From: Candidatus Nanopelagicales bacterium
GTDB taxonomy: Bacteria > Actinomycetota > Actinomycetes > S36-B12
Assembly (NCBI GenBank): GCA_030827125.1
Contig: JAURFD010000011.1
Span: 1 to 64,000, forward strand
Direction of reading: 5' to 3'
Length of the DNA: 64,000 nucleotides
Positions 31,752 through 40,654 of this stretch are shown here, in pieces (the stretch's first letter is position 1; every line of letters begins with the position of its first letter). A program made the translations under genes and the position numbers. The notes under the pieces are model-generated. The model was not told where the DNA came from. It saw only the letters and a program-made list of their open reading frames with translations, and searched no databases.

Positions 31752-32243
31752 CTAGCGCTTGCTGTACTGGGGCGCCTTGCGGGCCTTCTTCAGGCCGTAC
31801 TTCTTGCGCTCCTTCGCCCGGGCGTCGCGCGTGAGGAACCCGGCCTTCTTCAGCGCCGGACGGTTGCCCTCTTCGTCGATTTCGTTGAGCGCGCGCGCAA
31901 TGCCGAGACGCAGCGCACCAGCCTGACCGGAGATGCCGCCACCGGACATCCGCGCGATCACGTCGTAGCGACCCTCGAGGCCGAGCGTGACGAACGGCTC
32001 GTTGACCTCCTGCTGGTGCACGCGGTTGGGGAAGTAGGAGTCGAGGTCACGCCCATTGATGGTCCAACGACCGGTGCCGGGCACCAGGCGGACGCGGGCG
32101 ATGGCCTCCTTGCGACGACCGGTCGCTCCGCCGGGGGCGGTGACGACAGGACGGTCCGCGGCGGCCGGAGCCGACGAAGGAGTCTCGGTCGTGTACTCCG
32201 ACGGGACGTCCTCGTCAAGGAGTTCGGTTTCGCTAACGCTCAC
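31752..32243 (-). CDS. rpsI: 30S ribosomal protein S9
   Basis: Small-subunit protein whose basic C-terminal tail reaches the P-site tRNA. The product has 163 residues from GTG 32243, with AAAGGA upstream. The S9 core starts near [13 protein letters not shown] and ends in [17 protein letters not shown], the universally conserved tail. An acidic N-terminal extension of about 40 residues ([18 protein letters not shown]) precedes the core, as in several actinobacteria. It is cotranscribed with rplM. Confidence 0.97.
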   Translation of the reverse strand: MSVSETELLDEDVPSEYTTETPSSAPAAADRPVVTAPGGATGRRKEAIARVRLVPGTGRWTINGRDLDSYFPNRVHQQEVNEPFVTLGLEGRYDVIARMSGGGISGQAGALRLGIARALNEIDEEGNRPALKKAGFLTRDARAKERKKYGLKKARKAPQYSKR

Positions 32244-32272
32244 TTGTGTATTCCTTTCCTACGCCGTGCCCG

Positions 32273-32716
32273 CTACTGCGCGACCTGCGTGATGGTGTAC
32301 GGCGTGGGCTTCTGCGCGGCGTGCGGATGATCCGGGCCGGAGTAGACCTTGAGCTTGGACATCTGCTGGCGCCCGAGCTTGTTGTGCGGCAGCATCCCGC
32401 GAACAGCCTTTTCAACGGCGCGACGCGGGTCGCTCTCGAGCAGGTCGGCGTACGAGGTCGCGCGTAGGCCGCCCGGGTAACCCGAGTGGCGGTAGTCCAT
32501 CTTCTGCTCGCGCTTGCTGCCGGTCAGGGCGACCTTGTCGGCATTGATGATGATGACGAAGTCACCGGTGTCCACGTGCGGCGCGAAGACCGGCTTGTGC
32601 TTGCCACGCAGGAGGGTGGCGGTCTGCGAAGCCAGGCGGCCCAGGACGACATCGGTCGCGTCAATGACGAGCCACTCGCGGGTGACCTCACCGGTCTTTG
32701 GGGTGTACGTGCGCAC
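32273..32716 (-). CDS. rplM: 50S ribosomal protein L13
   Basis: Early-assembly large-subunit protein, 147 residues, exactly the family length. I chose GTG 32716 ([19 protein letters not shown]), with GAGG five bases upstream, over the track start 32785. [19 protein letters not shown] and [16 protein letters not shown] are conserved L13 segments. It is preceded by its own promoter within the end of the ABC-F gene and followed 29 bases later by rpsI. Confidence 0.97.
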   Translation of the reverse strand: MRTYTPKTGEVTREWLVIDATDVVLGRLASQTATLLRGKHKPVFAPHVDTGDFVIIINADKVALTGSKREQKMDYRHSGYPGGLRATSYADLLESDPRRAVEKAVRGMLPHNKLGRQQMSKLKVYSGPDHPHAAQKPTPYTITQVAQ

Positions 32717-32765
32717 GGGAACCTCTTGTTTCGAAAGCGCCCGGGTCCGGGCACAACGACCGCTT

Positions 32766-32795
32766 AGACTACCCGCGCCCGGCACGGGGGGTCAA
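32766..32795 (-). promoter_or_regulatory. predicted rplM-rpsI promoter
   Basis: On the minus strand: TTGACC (32795-32790), an 18-bp spacer, and TAGTCT (32771-32766). The -35 box overlaps the stop codon of the ABC-F gene. It would give an rplM leader of about 40 bases. Confidence 0.7.
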
Positions 32796-34456
32796 AACGC
32801 CCCCTCGAGGCCCCACACGGGCTCGTCGGAGGTCGTGACGGCGCCGTCCTCCCCCACGATGACAAACCGGTCAAAACCCCGGGTGAACCACCGATCATGG
32901 GTCACCGCCAGCACCGTCCCGGTGAACTGCTCCAGGGCCCCCTCGAGCGCCTCAGCGCTCTCTAGATCAAGGTTGTCCGTGGGCTCGTCCAGGCACAGCA
33001 GTGTGGCTCCGGACAACTCCAGCAACAGGATCTGGAAGCGGGCCTGCTGACCCCCTGACAGGGTCGAGAAGGGGCGCTCGGCCGCTCCGGCCAACCCATA
33101 CCGATCCAGAGCGCGACTCGCAGGTTCGCGCCCCATCCCGGCTCGGTCGCCGTCGCCCCGATGCAGGATCTCCAGCAGGGTGCGGCCGGCGAGATCCGGA
33201 CGAGTGTGCGTCTGGGCGAACCATCCGGCGCGAACCCGGGAGCCGAGCCGCGCGATCCCAGTGTGGGCGACCGGAGCGATGGGGACATCGCCCAGGGGCG
33301 GGAGATCGGGATCGGTGCCCCCCAGCGCAAGCAGCCTGAGCAGGTGCGACTTGCCGGCGCCGTTGCGCCCGAGGATGCCGACCCGCTCACCGAACCAGAC
33401 CTCGAGGTCGAAGGGGTCGGTTAATCCGGTGAGGGCAAGGTTTTCGCAGATCACCGCGCGCTTCGCCGTACGTCCGCCCCCAAGCCGCATCTTCAGCGAC
33501 TGGCGCAGCGGGATCGCCTGCGGCGGGCCCGCCTCCTCGAACATTCGTAGACGCGTCTGCGCGGCCTGATAGCGAGATGCCAGGCCATCGTTGTAGGCGG
33601 CCTTCGTTTTGTACATCTGCACGAGGTCCTTGAGTTTGCGATGCTCCTCGTCCCAGCGTCTGCGCAGCTCTTCCAGCCGGCTAAAACGATCGGCGCGAGC
33701 ATCGGCATAGGTCGAGAAGCGACCGCCGTGCACCCAGACCGAGTTCCCCGCCGCGCCGAGTTCGACGGTGATGATGGAGTTCGCGGCGTTGTCGAGCAGT
33801 TCACGATCGTGGCTAACGAGCAGCACGGTCTTGGGGGTGTCTCGCAGTTGCTGCTCAAGCCATACCTTGGCAGGTACGTCGAGGAAGTTGTCGGGCTCGT
33901 CAAGGAGCAGTACCTCGTCAGGACCGCGTAGCAAGGCTTCGAGGACCAAACGCTTGCGCTCTCCACCGGAGAGCGTCTCGGCGTCGCGGTACCGGACGGA
34001 TTCGAAAGGCAACCCGAGAGCGGCAGTACACACGACATCCCACTGCACCTCCGCCTCGTACCCGCCCGCGTCCGCATAGTCCGCAAGGGCATGCGCGTAG
34101 CGCATGTGCACGGCCTCGTCATCGGTGTCCATCAGATCAAGCTCACACGCGTCGACCAGCGCGGCGGCTTCCTGCAAGGCCGGGGAGGCGGTCGATAGGA
34201 GCAACCCCCGTACGTCGAGACCAAGACCCTGGCCGACGAACTGACGCATGACCCCGACACCCCCGGTGGTCACCACACTGCCCTGGTCAGGTGCGAGATC
34301 GCCGGCCATCATGCGCAGCAACGTCGTCTTGCCTGCGCCGTTCGCGCCGATGAGCGCTGCGGTGGTGCCCTCTCCGACGCGGAAGGAGACATCGTCGAGG
34401 AGCACGCGCCCGTCAGGCAGGGAGTAGGTCACGTGCTGGACGTCGATATGCCCCAT
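32792..34456 (-). CDS. ABC-F family ATPase (ribosome-associated type)
   Basis: A 554-residue soluble protein with two ABC domains and no membrane segments. Domain 1 has Walker A GANGAGKTTLLRMM, signature LSGGERKRLVLEALL and Walker B LLLDEPDNFLDVPA; domain 2 has GRNGAGKSHLLRLLA, LSGGQQARFQILLLEL and LCLDEPTDNLDLES. The linker (about 230-310, rich in RFSRLEELRRRWDEEHRKL) resembles the P-site tRNA interaction motif. ABC-F proteins act on ribosomes as translation factors or antibiotic protection proteins; which applies here is unknown. Start ATG 34456 shares one base with the truA stop; the track start 34501 is inside truA. Confidence 0.88.
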   Translation of the reverse strand: MGHIDVQHVTYSLPDGRVLLDDVSFRVGEGTTAALIGANGAGKTTLLRMMAGDLAPDQGSVVTTGGVGVMRQFVGQGLGLDVRGLLLSTASPALQEAAALVDACELDLMDTDDEAVHMRYAHALADYADAGGYEAEVQWDVVCTAALGLPFESVRYRDAETLSGGERKRLVLEALLRGPDEVLLLDEPDNFLDVPAKVWLEQQLRDTPKTVLLVSHDRELLDNAANSIITVELGAAGNSVWVHGGRFSTYADARADRFSRLEELRRRWDEEHRKLKDLVQMYKTKAAYNDGLASRYQAAQTRLRMFEEAGPPQAIPLRQSLKMRLGGGRTAKRAVICENLALTGLTDPFDLEVWFGERVGILGRNGAGKSHLLRLLALGGTDPDLPPLGDVPIAPVAHTGIARLGSRVRAGWFAQTHTRPDLAGRTLLEILHRGDGDRAGMGREPASRALDRYGLAGAAERPFSTLSGGQQARFQILLLELSGATLLCLDEPTDNLDLESAEALEGALEQFTGTVLAVTHDRWFTRGFDRFVIVGEDGAVTTSDEPVWGLEGAF

Positions 34457-35313
34457 CAGGTGTCCCGTCGCACTCGGGTGCGCTGCTGCCGCTCGGCCCA
34501 CTCCTCCGGTGGTGGGTAGCCGACCTGCTCCAGGACAAGGGGATAGGCCGGCATCACGGTCACGCCCGAGTCCTTGACACCGGAGTGCAGCACCTGCCCC
34601 GGCCAGTCAACGGTCCTGCGCCCATCCCCGACGGGGAGCAGGGCGCCGACCAGCGAACGCACCATCGAGTGGCAGAAGGCGTCGGCCTGGATGTCCATGA
34701 CCGCGAGCCCAGCCTCATCGCGATACCACCGCAGGCGCTCGAGACCGCGCACCGTGGTGGCGAACTCACGTTGCTTGCAGAACGGCGCGAAGTCATGTTC
34801 GCCATGCAGGGGCTCCGCGGCCTCGTTCATCCGGTCAACGTCTAGCCATCGCGGCCACGGCAGTACGAGGTGGCGTGCCAACGGATCAGGTCCCACTCCC
34901 CCATCGCAGACACGGTAGGAATATCGCCGCCACAGGGCCGAGAAGCGCGCATCGAACTGTGGCGATACCTCTTCCATGCGGAGGATCCGCAGGTCAGCGG
35001 GCAGGGCGCGATTGATGCGGCGCACGTCGATGTCGGTGGTGGCGGCCATCGGAGCATCGACATGGGCTACCTGGCCGCGTGCGTGCACCCCCGCATCCGT
35101 GCGGCCGGCGCACTGCACCGGCATCGGCACGCCGTACAGATGCCCGAGGACACGCTCCAACTCACCCTGCACCGTGCGCAGTCCGGCAGCCTGCGGTTGC
35201 GCGGCCCAGCCATGGAAGTCACGACCGTCGTAGGCGATGTCGAGGCGCAGACGAAACAGCCCGTCACCGGAGGATCCGGCGACGGGCTGAGTCGATGACG
35301 ATGCGTCGGTCAG
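34456..35313 (-). CDS. truA: tRNA pseudouridine(38-40) synthase, with non-canonical CTG start
   Basis: Makes pseudouridine at positions 38-40 of tRNA anticodon arms. The catalytic aspartate is in [16 protein letters not shown], and [17 protein letters not shown] is the conserved C-terminal motif. The track start (GTG 35172) would delete the essential N-terminal strand [20 protein letters not shown], which is present upstream in frame. No ATG, GTG or TTG precedes it; CTG 35313 overlaps the rplQ TGA (CTGA) and has AAGGA six bases upstream, giving 285 residues starting (M)[10 protein letters not shown] second CTG at 35259 is possible. The gene is translationally coupled to rplQ in the alpha operon. 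Confidence 0.88.
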   Translation of the reverse strand: MTDASSSTQPVAGSSGDGLFRLRLDIAYDGRDFHGWAAQPQAAGLRTVQGELERVLGHLYGVPMPVQCAGRTDAGVHARGQVAHVDAPMAATTDIDVRRINRALPADLRILRMEEVSPQFDARFSALWRRYSYRVCDGGVGPDPLARHLVLPWPRWLDVDRMNEAAEPLHGEHDFAPFCKQREFATTVRGLERLRWYRDEAGLAVMDIQADAFCHSMVRSLVGALLPVGDGRRTVDWPGQVLHSGVKDSGVTVMPAYPLVLEQVGYPPPEEWAERQQRTRVRRDT

Positions 35314-35963
35314 GACTCGTCCTTCTTGTCCGTCTCGGCCGTATCCGCGTCAGTCTCACCGTCGGCGTCAGTCTCACCGTCGGCCATGACATCGGCGTCA
35401 GCCTCGACATCGGCGTCAGCGGCGGCCTCAACCTCAGCCGCCTCTTCCGGAGTATCTCCGGCAGCCTCCGCGGCAACTTCCGCCTCATCGGCGACAACCT
35501 CGGCGGCCGCCGTCTCCTCAGCGGCCGGGGCCGCAGGCGCGGCGGCAGCCTTCTCCTTGGCCGCGCGCTTGGTGGCACCGGTGGCCTCAGCGACGACCTG
35601 CTCGGCAAGCGGTTCCACAAGCTCGATGACCACCATGGGCGCGTTGTCGCCCTTGCGCGGGCCGAGCTTGACGATGCGGGTGTAGCCACCGTGGCGGTTC
35701 TCGTAGCGCGGCCCGATCTCGGTGAAGAGAACGTGCACGACACCCTTGTCGCGCACAACGGTGAGGACACGGCGACGGGCGGCGAGGTCACCGCGCTTGG
35801 CGAAGGTGATCAGGCGCTCCGCGAGGGGACGCAGGCGCTTGGCCTTGGCCTCCGTCGTGGTGATGCGGCCGTGCTCGAACAGCGCCGTCGCCAGATTGGC
35901 GAGCATGAGGCGCTCGTGGGCGGGACCGCCACCCAGGCGGGCACCTTTAGTAGGCGTAGGCAT
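35310..35963 (-). CDS. rplQ: 50S ribosomal protein L17 with long acidic tail
   Basis: Large-subunit protein near the exit tunnel. The core, about residues 1-120, begins [24 protein letters not shown] and includes [18 protein letters not shown] and [20 protein letters not shown]. The track's 427-residue ORF is the in-frame extension through rpoA; ATG 35963 with AAGGAG upstream is the real start. A tail of about 95 residues follows, first alanine/glutamate rich and then [11 protein letters not shown]-type repeats encoded by tandem 18-bp DNA repeats. Such tails are seen on actinobacterial L17 but this one is long. rpoA is upstream by 31 bases. Confidence 0.95.
   Translation of the reverse strand: MPTPTKGARLGGGPAHERLMLANLATALFEHGRITTTEAKAKRLRPLAERLITFAKRGDLAARRRVLTVVRDKGVVHVLFTEIGPRYENRHGGYTRIVKLGPRKGDNAPMVVIELVEPLAEQVVAEATGATKRAAKEKAAAAPAAPAAEETAAAEVVADEAEVAAEAAGDTPEEAAEVEAAADADVEADADVMADGETDADGETDADTAETDKKDES
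35349..35420. repeat. short tandem repeats encoding the L17 acidic tail
   Basis: Two perfect 18-bp copies of GTCAGTCTCACCGTCGGC stand head to tail at 35349-35384. Just beyond, GACATCGGCGTCAGC occurs at 35388-35402 and again at 35406-35420. They are in frame and encode GETDAD- and ADADV-like units, so copy number could change without breaking the reading frame. Confidence 0.85.
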
Positions 35964-35994
35964 GATGAAAGAACTCCTTGTTCGGGTGGCGTGG

Positions 35995-37017
35995 TTAGAG
36001 CTGCTCGTCCTCGACCAGGTCCAGGTCCTCGTCGTCGTCTTCATCGCTGAAGTACACGGCGGCACCGGGGTCGAATCCGGGCGGGCTGTCCTTGAGCGCC
36101 AGTCCGAGGCCGACCAGCTTGACCTTGACCTCGTCGATGGACTTGGCGCCGAAGTTGCGGATGTCGAGCAGGTCCGCCTCAGAACGGCCGATGAGTTCAC
36201 CCACGGTGTGGATGCCCTCGCGCTTGAGGCAGTTGTACGAGCGGACGGTGAGGTCCAGCTGCTCGATGGGGGTCGACAGCTGCTCCGCGACGAACGCGTC
36301 CGCCGGTGAGGGGCCGATGTCGATGCCCTCAGCATCGACGTTGAGCTCACGGGCCAGGCCGAAGAGTTCAACGAGCGTCTTGCCGGCTGACGCCACAGCA
36401 TCGCGCGGCAGCATGCACGGCTTGGTCTCGACGTCGATGACGAGCTTGTCGAAGTCCGTGCGCTGCTCGACGCGGGTCGCCTCGACCTTGTAGGTGACCT
36501 TGAGCACGGGCGAGTAGATCGAGTCGACCGGGATCCGGCCGATCTCCTGTCCCGGCTGCTTGTTAAGAGCGGCCGACACGTATCCCCGGCCACGCTCGAC
36601 CACGAACTCCATCTCCAACTTGCCCTTGTCGTTCAAGGTGGCGATGTGCAGATCGGGGTTGTGGATCTCGACACCCGCGGGGGGCGCAATATCAGCCGCG
36701 ACGACCGGTCCAGGGCCCTGCTTGCGCAGGTACATGACAACCGGCTCGTCATGATCAGACGACACGACGAGTTGCTTGATGTTGAGGATGAGCTCGGTGA
36801 CGTCCTCCTTCACCCCCGGGATGGTGGTGAACTCGTGGAGGACACCGTCGATACGGATGCTGGTAACCGCAGCACCGGGAATCGACGACAGGAGCGTGCG
36901 GCGCATGGAGTTGCCCAGGGTGTAACCGAATCCGGGCTCTAGGGGCTCGAGGACGAACCGCGAGCGGAACTCGCTAATCGGTTCCTCGGTGAGAATGGGG
37001 CGCTGCGTGATGAGCAC
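35995..37017 (-). CDS. rpoA: DNA-directed RNA polymerase subunit alpha
   Basis: RNA polymerase alpha subunit, 340 residues. The N-terminal assembly domain has [29 protein letters not shown], and after a linker the C-terminal domain has the promoter- and activator-binding helix-hairpin-helix region [21 protein letters not shown], followed by an acidic end ([16 protein letters not shown]). It lies between rpsD and rplQ, the normal alpha-operon order. Confidence 0.98.
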   Translation of the reverse strand: MLITQRPILTEEPISEFRSRFVLEPLEPGFGYTLGNSMRRTLLSSIPGAAVTSIRIDGVLHEFTTIPGVKEDVTELILNIKQLVVSSDHDEPVVMYLRKQGPGPVVAADIAPPAGVEIHNPDLHIATLNDKGKLEMEFVVERGRGYVSAALNKQPGQEIGRIPVDSIYSPVLKVTYKVEATRVEQRTDFDKLVIDVETKPCMLPRDAVASAGKTLVELFGLARELNVDAEGIDIGPSPADAFVAEQLSTPIEQLDLTVRSYNCLKREGIHTVGELIGRSEADLLDIRNFGAKSIDEVKVKLVGLGLALKDSPPGFDPGAAVYFSDEDDDEDLDLVEDEQL

Positions 37018-37084
37018 GTGCTGTCCTTTCGGCGACGACCGCTATATGACGTCGGGTTTAGGTGTGGACTACTAGGAAAAAGGA

Positions 37085-37711
37085 CTACTTGGAGTAGAGC
37101 TCGACGATCAACTGCTCCTGGACCGGGGTGTCGATGACCTGGCGCGAGGGCAGCGAGTGCACGAGGATGCGCATCTTGGAGGGGATGACCTCCAGCCACG
37201 GGGGCACCGGACGCTCACCGATCTCGGCATGGGCGACAACGAAGGGTGTCATCTCACGCGAGCCAGGACGGACCTCAATGATGTCGTTCGCCTGCACGCG
37301 GTACGACGGAATGTCGACCTTGTGGCCATTCACGGTGAAGTGGCCGTGCGTCACCAGCTGGCGCGCCATGTCGCGGGACTTGGCGAAGCCGGCACGATAG
37401 ACGACGTTGTCCAGGCGGGACTCCAGGATGCGCATCAGGTTGTCACCGGTCTTGCCGGTGCGCCGGTGCGCCTCCTCGTAGTAGTTGCGGAACTGCTTCT
37501 CGAGGACGCCGTAGATCCGGGTCGCCTTCTGCTTCTCGCGCAACTGCAACAGGTACTCGCTGTCCTTGGATCGACCGCGGCCGTGCTGACCGGGCGGGTA
37601 GGGACGCTTCTCGAAGGGGCACTTGGGGGACTCGCACTTGGCGCCCTTGAGGAAGAGCTTGGTCTTCTCACGGCGACAGCGCTTGCAGTCCGCGTCGGTA
37701 TAACGAGCCAT
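37085..37711 (-). CDS. rpsD: 30S ribosomal protein S4 (zinc-binding form)
   Basis: Primary 16S rRNA-binding protein and translational regulator; 208 residues. The N-terminus has four cysteines ([15 protein letters not shown] and [13 protein letters not shown]), the C+ zinc form. The S4 RNA-binding domain is [32 protein letters not shown]. It is followed by rpoA after 67 bases and preceded by rpsK. Confidence 0.97.
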   Translation of the reverse strand: MARYTDADCKRCRREKTKLFLKGAKCESPKCPFEKRPYPPGQHGRGRSKDSEYLLQLREKQKATRIYGVLEKQFRNYYEEAHRRTGKTGDNLMRILESRLDNVVYRAGFAKSRDMARQLVTHGHFTVNGHKVDIPSYRVQANDIIEVRPGSREMTPFVVAHAEIGERPVPPWLEVIPSKMRILVHSLPSRQVIDTPVQEQLIVELYSK

Positions 37712-37731
37712 GGTGTGTCAGTTCTCCGTTC

Positions 37732-38139
37732 TCAGACGCGGCGGCGCTTGGGTGGGCGGCACCCATTGAAGGGGACCGGGGTGACGTCCTGGATGGAGCC
37801 CACTTCAAGGCCCGTGGCCTGGAGCGAGCGGATGGCGGTCTCGCGGCCGGAACCGGGACCCTTGACGAACACGTCGACCTTGCGCATGCCGTGCTCCATG
37901 GCACGACGCGCAGCGGCCTCGGCGGCCAACTGCGCCGCGAACGGCGTCGACTTGCGGCTGCCCTTGAACCCGACCTGACCGGAGCTCGACCAGGCGACGA
38001 CGGCGCCGTTCGGGTCGGTGATGGACACGATCGTGTTGTTGAACGTGCTCTTGATGTGAGCTTGCCCGTGGGCGATGTTCTTCTTTTCCTTGCGGCGCAC
38101 CTTCTTGGCGCCGGCCTTGCTACCACTCTTGGGAGGCAT
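37732..38139 (-). CDS. rpsK: 30S ribosomal protein S11
   Basis: Small-subunit platform protein, 135 residues. [25 protein letters not shown]-type N-terminal segment, the central [21 protein letters not shown] and the C-terminal [17 protein letters not shown] are diagnostic. The N-terminus is lysine-rich. It stands between rpsM and rpsD. Confidence 0.98.
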   Translation of the reverse strand: MPPKSGSKAGAKKVRRKEKKNIAHGQAHIKSTFNNTIVSITDPNGAVVAWSSSGQVGFKGSRKSTPFAAQLAAEAAARRAMEHGMRKVDVFVKGPGSGRETAIRSLQATGLEVGSIQDVTPVPFNGCRPPKRRRV

Positions 38140-38207
38140 ATGTCCTTCGTTCTCCTGAGGTCATCGGTCCGCTGGTCCGGAAGTTTCCGGCGCAGACCCG
38201 CGGACTA

Positions 38208-38585
38208 CTACTTGCCGGCCTTCTTCTTGCCGGCGACGGTCTTGCGGGGACCCTTGCGGGTGCGTGCATTGGTGTGCGTGCGCTGACCGTGCACGGGCAG
38301 ACCACGGCGGTGCCGGATGCCCTGGTAGCAGCCGATCTCGATCTTGCGGCGGATATCGCCGGCAACCTCACGACGCAGGTCACCCTCGACCTGCAGGTTC
38401 GCCTCGATCCAGTCGCGCAGGGCAACTGCCTGCTCATCGGTCAGATCGCGGGCGCGCAGGTCCGGGCTGATGCCGGTGGCCTCGAGGGCCTGAGCGGCGC
38501 GGGTGCGTCCTACGCCGTAGATGTAGGTGAGCGCAACCGCCATCCGCTTGTCGCGGGGCAGGTCAACGCCAACGATGCGTGCCAT
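38208..38585 (-). CDS. rpsM: 30S ribosomal protein S13
   Basis: Small-subunit head protein that contacts the P-site tRNA and L5; 125 residues from ATG 38585 with AGAGGACACCC upstream. The track ORF (38867) includes 94 spurious upstream codons. [28 protein letters not shown] and [23 protein letters not shown] are conserved. A 206-bp spacer separates it from rpmJ. Confidence 0.97.
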   Translation of the reverse strand: MARIVGVDLPRDKRMAVALTYIYGVGRTRAAQALEATGISPDLRARDLTDEQAVALRDWIEANLQVEGDLRREVAGDIRRKIEIGCYQGIRHRRGLPVHGQRTHTNARTRKGPRKTVAGKKKAGK

Positions 38586-38791
38586 GGGTGTCCTCTTCTT
38601 GTCCTCGTTGCCCAAGGTGTGGTGCGGTACCGGTCCCACCACCCGGGGTGGGTCCTCGGCCTTGAGTCCGAGGGTGGCGTCCCGCGGTCTGCACGAGGCT
38701 GCCGCGGGGGTCGGGTATCGCAGTCCACGAATCGGTTGATCCGTGGTGTGCGTGGTCCGGTTGTCTCTCCGTCGCACGCGTGCGTCAGGAG
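38586..38791 (-). other. rpmJ-rpsM spacer (206 bp)
   Basis: A relatively long gap inside the infA-rpmJ-rpsM run. It contains short self-complementary stretches such as GCACGCGTGC near 38774-38783 and a GC-rich stretch before rpsM. I see no clear promoter boxes and no terminator, so it may be a leader for S4-type translational control, which is inference only. Confidence 0.3.
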
Positions 38792-38905
38792 TTAACCCTG
38801 ACGCTGCTTGTGTCGAACGTTGTCGCAGATCACCATGACGCGGCCGTGGCGACGGATCACCTTGCACTTGTCACAGATGGGCTTAACGCTGGGCTTAACC
38901 TTCAC
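38792..38905 (-). CDS. rpmJ: 50S ribosomal protein L36 (zinc-binding form)
   Basis: Too short for the ORF track. I translated 37 residues from GTG 38905 to [21 protein letters not shown], then the [10 protein letters not shown] segment, ending HKQRQG. The zinc ligands C-x2-C, C and H are present, so it is the C+ form. A Shine-Dalgarno GAGGTGAG lies seven to eight bases upstream. It sits directly after infA with 12 bases between, the expected place. Confidence 0.96.
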   Translation of the reverse strand: MKVKPSVKPICDKCKVIRRHGRVMVICDNVRHKQRQG

Positions 38906-38917
38906 CGGAATCTCACC

Positions 38918-39139
38918 TCACTTGTACCTGTAGACGATGCGACCCCGGGTTAGGTCGTAGGGCGACAACTCCACGACGACACGATCGTCGGGAAGGATTC
39001 GGATGTAGTGCATCCGCATCTTTCCGCTGATGTGCGCCAGAACCTTGTGTCCGTTGTCGAGTTCAACGCGGAACATGGCGTTGGGCAGCGACTCGGTGAT
39101 CGTGCCCTCAAGCTCGATCGCGCCGTCCTTTTTGGCCAT
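38918..39139 (-). CDS. infA: translation initiation factor IF-1
   Basis: S1/OB-fold initiation factor that blocks the ribosomal A site; 73 residues from ATG 39139, exactly the usual length. [23 protein letters not shown] and [21 protein letters not shown]-like [34 protein letters not shown] are diagnostic. The upstream 164 bp separate it from map. Confidence 0.97.
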   Translation of the reverse strand: MAKKDGAIELEGTITESLPNAMFRVELDNGHKVLAHISGKMRMHYIRILPDDRVVVELSPYDLTRGRIVYRYK

Positions 39140-39303
39140 GTTCGACGTCTTCCCTTCCCTTTGGACTCCACGCGCGCGCACGACCCCACCAGCAAAAAAT
39201 CGGCGGGGTGCGGACGAACGGGAGAGCCCGATGATCAGCCCGTCAAGTGTACGCGCGGGGAGCCGATCAACCTAATCGCCCCCTACCGCCCGCATAACGG
39301 ACG
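39140..39303 (-). promoter_or_regulatory. infA upstream region
   Basis: Between map and infA. On the minus strand TACACT (about 39252-39247) is a fair -10 box, with TTAGGT about 18 bases upstream as a weak -35; a TTGACG just downstream has no good -10 partner. A GC hairpin (CCCCGCC and GGTGGGG flanking a T-rich loop) follows. An independent promoter for infA-rpmJ is plausible but not certain. Confidence 0.35.
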
Positions 39304-40089
39304 CTAGAGCCGGACGTCATCCAGCGCGGTGAGCACCCAGGGTCCGTCCTCGGTGACCGCCACGGTGTGCTCCCAGTGCGCCGCCATGCTGCCGTCGCTG
39401 GCCACCACGGTCCAGTCGTCGTCGAGCACCTGGACCTCCGGGGAGCCCAGGATCACCATGGGCTCGACCGCTAGGGCCATGCCGGGTACCAACCGCGGCC
39501 CCTTGCCGGGCTTGCCGTAGTTCGGCACGGCCGGATCCATGTGCATGCTCGAACCGATGCCGTGCCCGACGTACTCCTCCACGATGCCGAAGTGGGGGCC
39601 GGCTTCGCGCACGACCGTCTCGACCGCGTGACCGATGTCCGAAAGGCGCCCGCCGGGCCGTGCTGCTGCCAGACCGGCCCAGAGGGCGCGCTCCGTGACA
39701 TGACTGAGTTCAGCGATATCGGCAGGCACCTCCCCCACCAGAATGCTGATCGCCGCATCCCCATGCCACCCGTCAACGATGGCGCCACAGTCGATGGAGA
39801 CGACGTCACCGAGGCCGATGCGTCGCTCACCGGGGATGCCGTGGACGACCTCGTCGTTGACGGACACGCAGATGTGGGCCGGGAACCCGTGATAGCCGAG
39901 GAAGGATGGGGTGGCTCCTGCGTCACGGATGCTGGCCGCGGCAATGTCGTCCAACTCGGCGGTGCTCACGCCCTCGCGCACGGCTGCGGCAACGCAGTGG
40001 AGGGTTTGCGCGACCACCAGGCCCGCGGCACGCATGACGTGCAATTGATCGATGGACTTGACCTCAATGCGGTCCCGGCCGCGGAACAT
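39304..40089 (-). CDS. map: type I methionine aminopeptidase
   Basis: Removes the initiator methionine from nascent proteins; 261 residues from ATG 40089, one base after the adk stop. The track start 40212 is inside adk. Metal ligands are visible: the aspartates in VVSIDCGAIVDGWHGDAAI, the histidine in EYVGHGIGSSMH and the glutamates in ALAVEPMVIL and AAHWEHTVAV. The CVSVNDEVVHGIPGERRI segment is also typical. It is the third gene of secY-adk-map. Confidence 0.97.
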   Translation of the reverse strand: MFRGRDRIEVKSIDQLHVMRAAGLVVAQTLHCVAAAVREGVSTAELDDIAAASIRDAGATPSFLGYHGFPAHICVSVNDEVVHGIPGERRIGLGDVVSIDCGAIVDGWHGDAAISILVGEVPADIAELSHVTERALWAGLAAARPGGRLSDIGHAVETVVREAGPHFGIVEEYVGHGIGSSMHMDPAVPNYGKPGKGPRLVPGMALAVEPMVILGSPEVQVLDDDWTVVASDGSMAAHWEHTVAVTEDGPWVLTALDDVRL

Positions 40090-40090
40090 C

Positions 40091-40654
40091 TCAGGCGCCG
40101 ATAGCGGTGAGGATGCGCGCGGTGACCTCGTCGACCTCACCCATCCCGTCGACCTGGACCAGCACCCCGCGCTCGGCGTAGACGGCGATGAGCGGCGCGG
40201 TCTGGTCGGCATAAACCTCCAGGCGACGGCGGATCACCTCCGCTGTGTCGTCAGCCCGGTCCTGCTCCTCTGCGCGCTTGAGCAGGCGGTCTACGACCAC
40301 GTCCGTGTCGACCGTGAGTTCGATGGCCCGATCGACATGCAGTCCGTCAGCGAGCAGCATCATGTCGAGTTCGTTGACCTGCTCAAGCGTGCGCGGATAG
40401 CCGTCGAGGAGGAAGCCCGGTCGGCAGTCGTCCTGGCTAATACGGTCACGCACCATCGCGTTAGTCACCGAGTCAGGCACGTACTCGCCGGCGTCCATGT
40501 ATCGCTGGGCCTCACGCCCAAGGTCGGTTCCCGCGCTGACGTTGGCGCGGAAGATGTCACCCGTCGAGATGTGCGGCACGCCCAGCGCAGCGGCGACCAC
40601 AACAGCCTGAGTCCCCTTGCCCGCCCCCGGAGGTCCCATGATGACGAGCCTCAT
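40091..40654 (-). CDS. adk: adenylate kinase (short LID form)
   Basis: Interconverts ATP + AMP and 2 ADP. At 187 residues it has the short LID typical of actinobacteria, without the zinc insertion. The P-loop is GPPGAGKGTQAVV, the AMP site is ISTGDIFRANV and LLDGYPRTLEQ. ATG 40654 overlaps the secY stop by one base. Confidence 0.97.
   Translation of the reverse strand: MRLVIMGPPGAGKGTQAVVVAAALGVPHISTGDIFRANVSAGTDLGREAQRYMDAGEYVPDSVTNAMVRDRISQDDCRPGFLLDGYPRTLEQVNELDMMLLADGLHVDRAIELTVDTDVVVDRLLKRAEEQDRADDTAEVIRRRLEVYADQTAPLIAVYAERGVLVQVDGMGEVDEVTARILTAIGA

Noticed and set aside
35349-35420. Tandem repeats as a CRISPR-like array
   Set aside because: The units are 15-18 bp, adjacent, in frame and encode the L17 tail; there are no spacers or cas genes.
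35310-36593. 427-residue L17 ORF
   Set aside because: The first 210 codons are an out-of-frame reading of rpoA; the L17 core and its ribosome binding site define the start at 35963.
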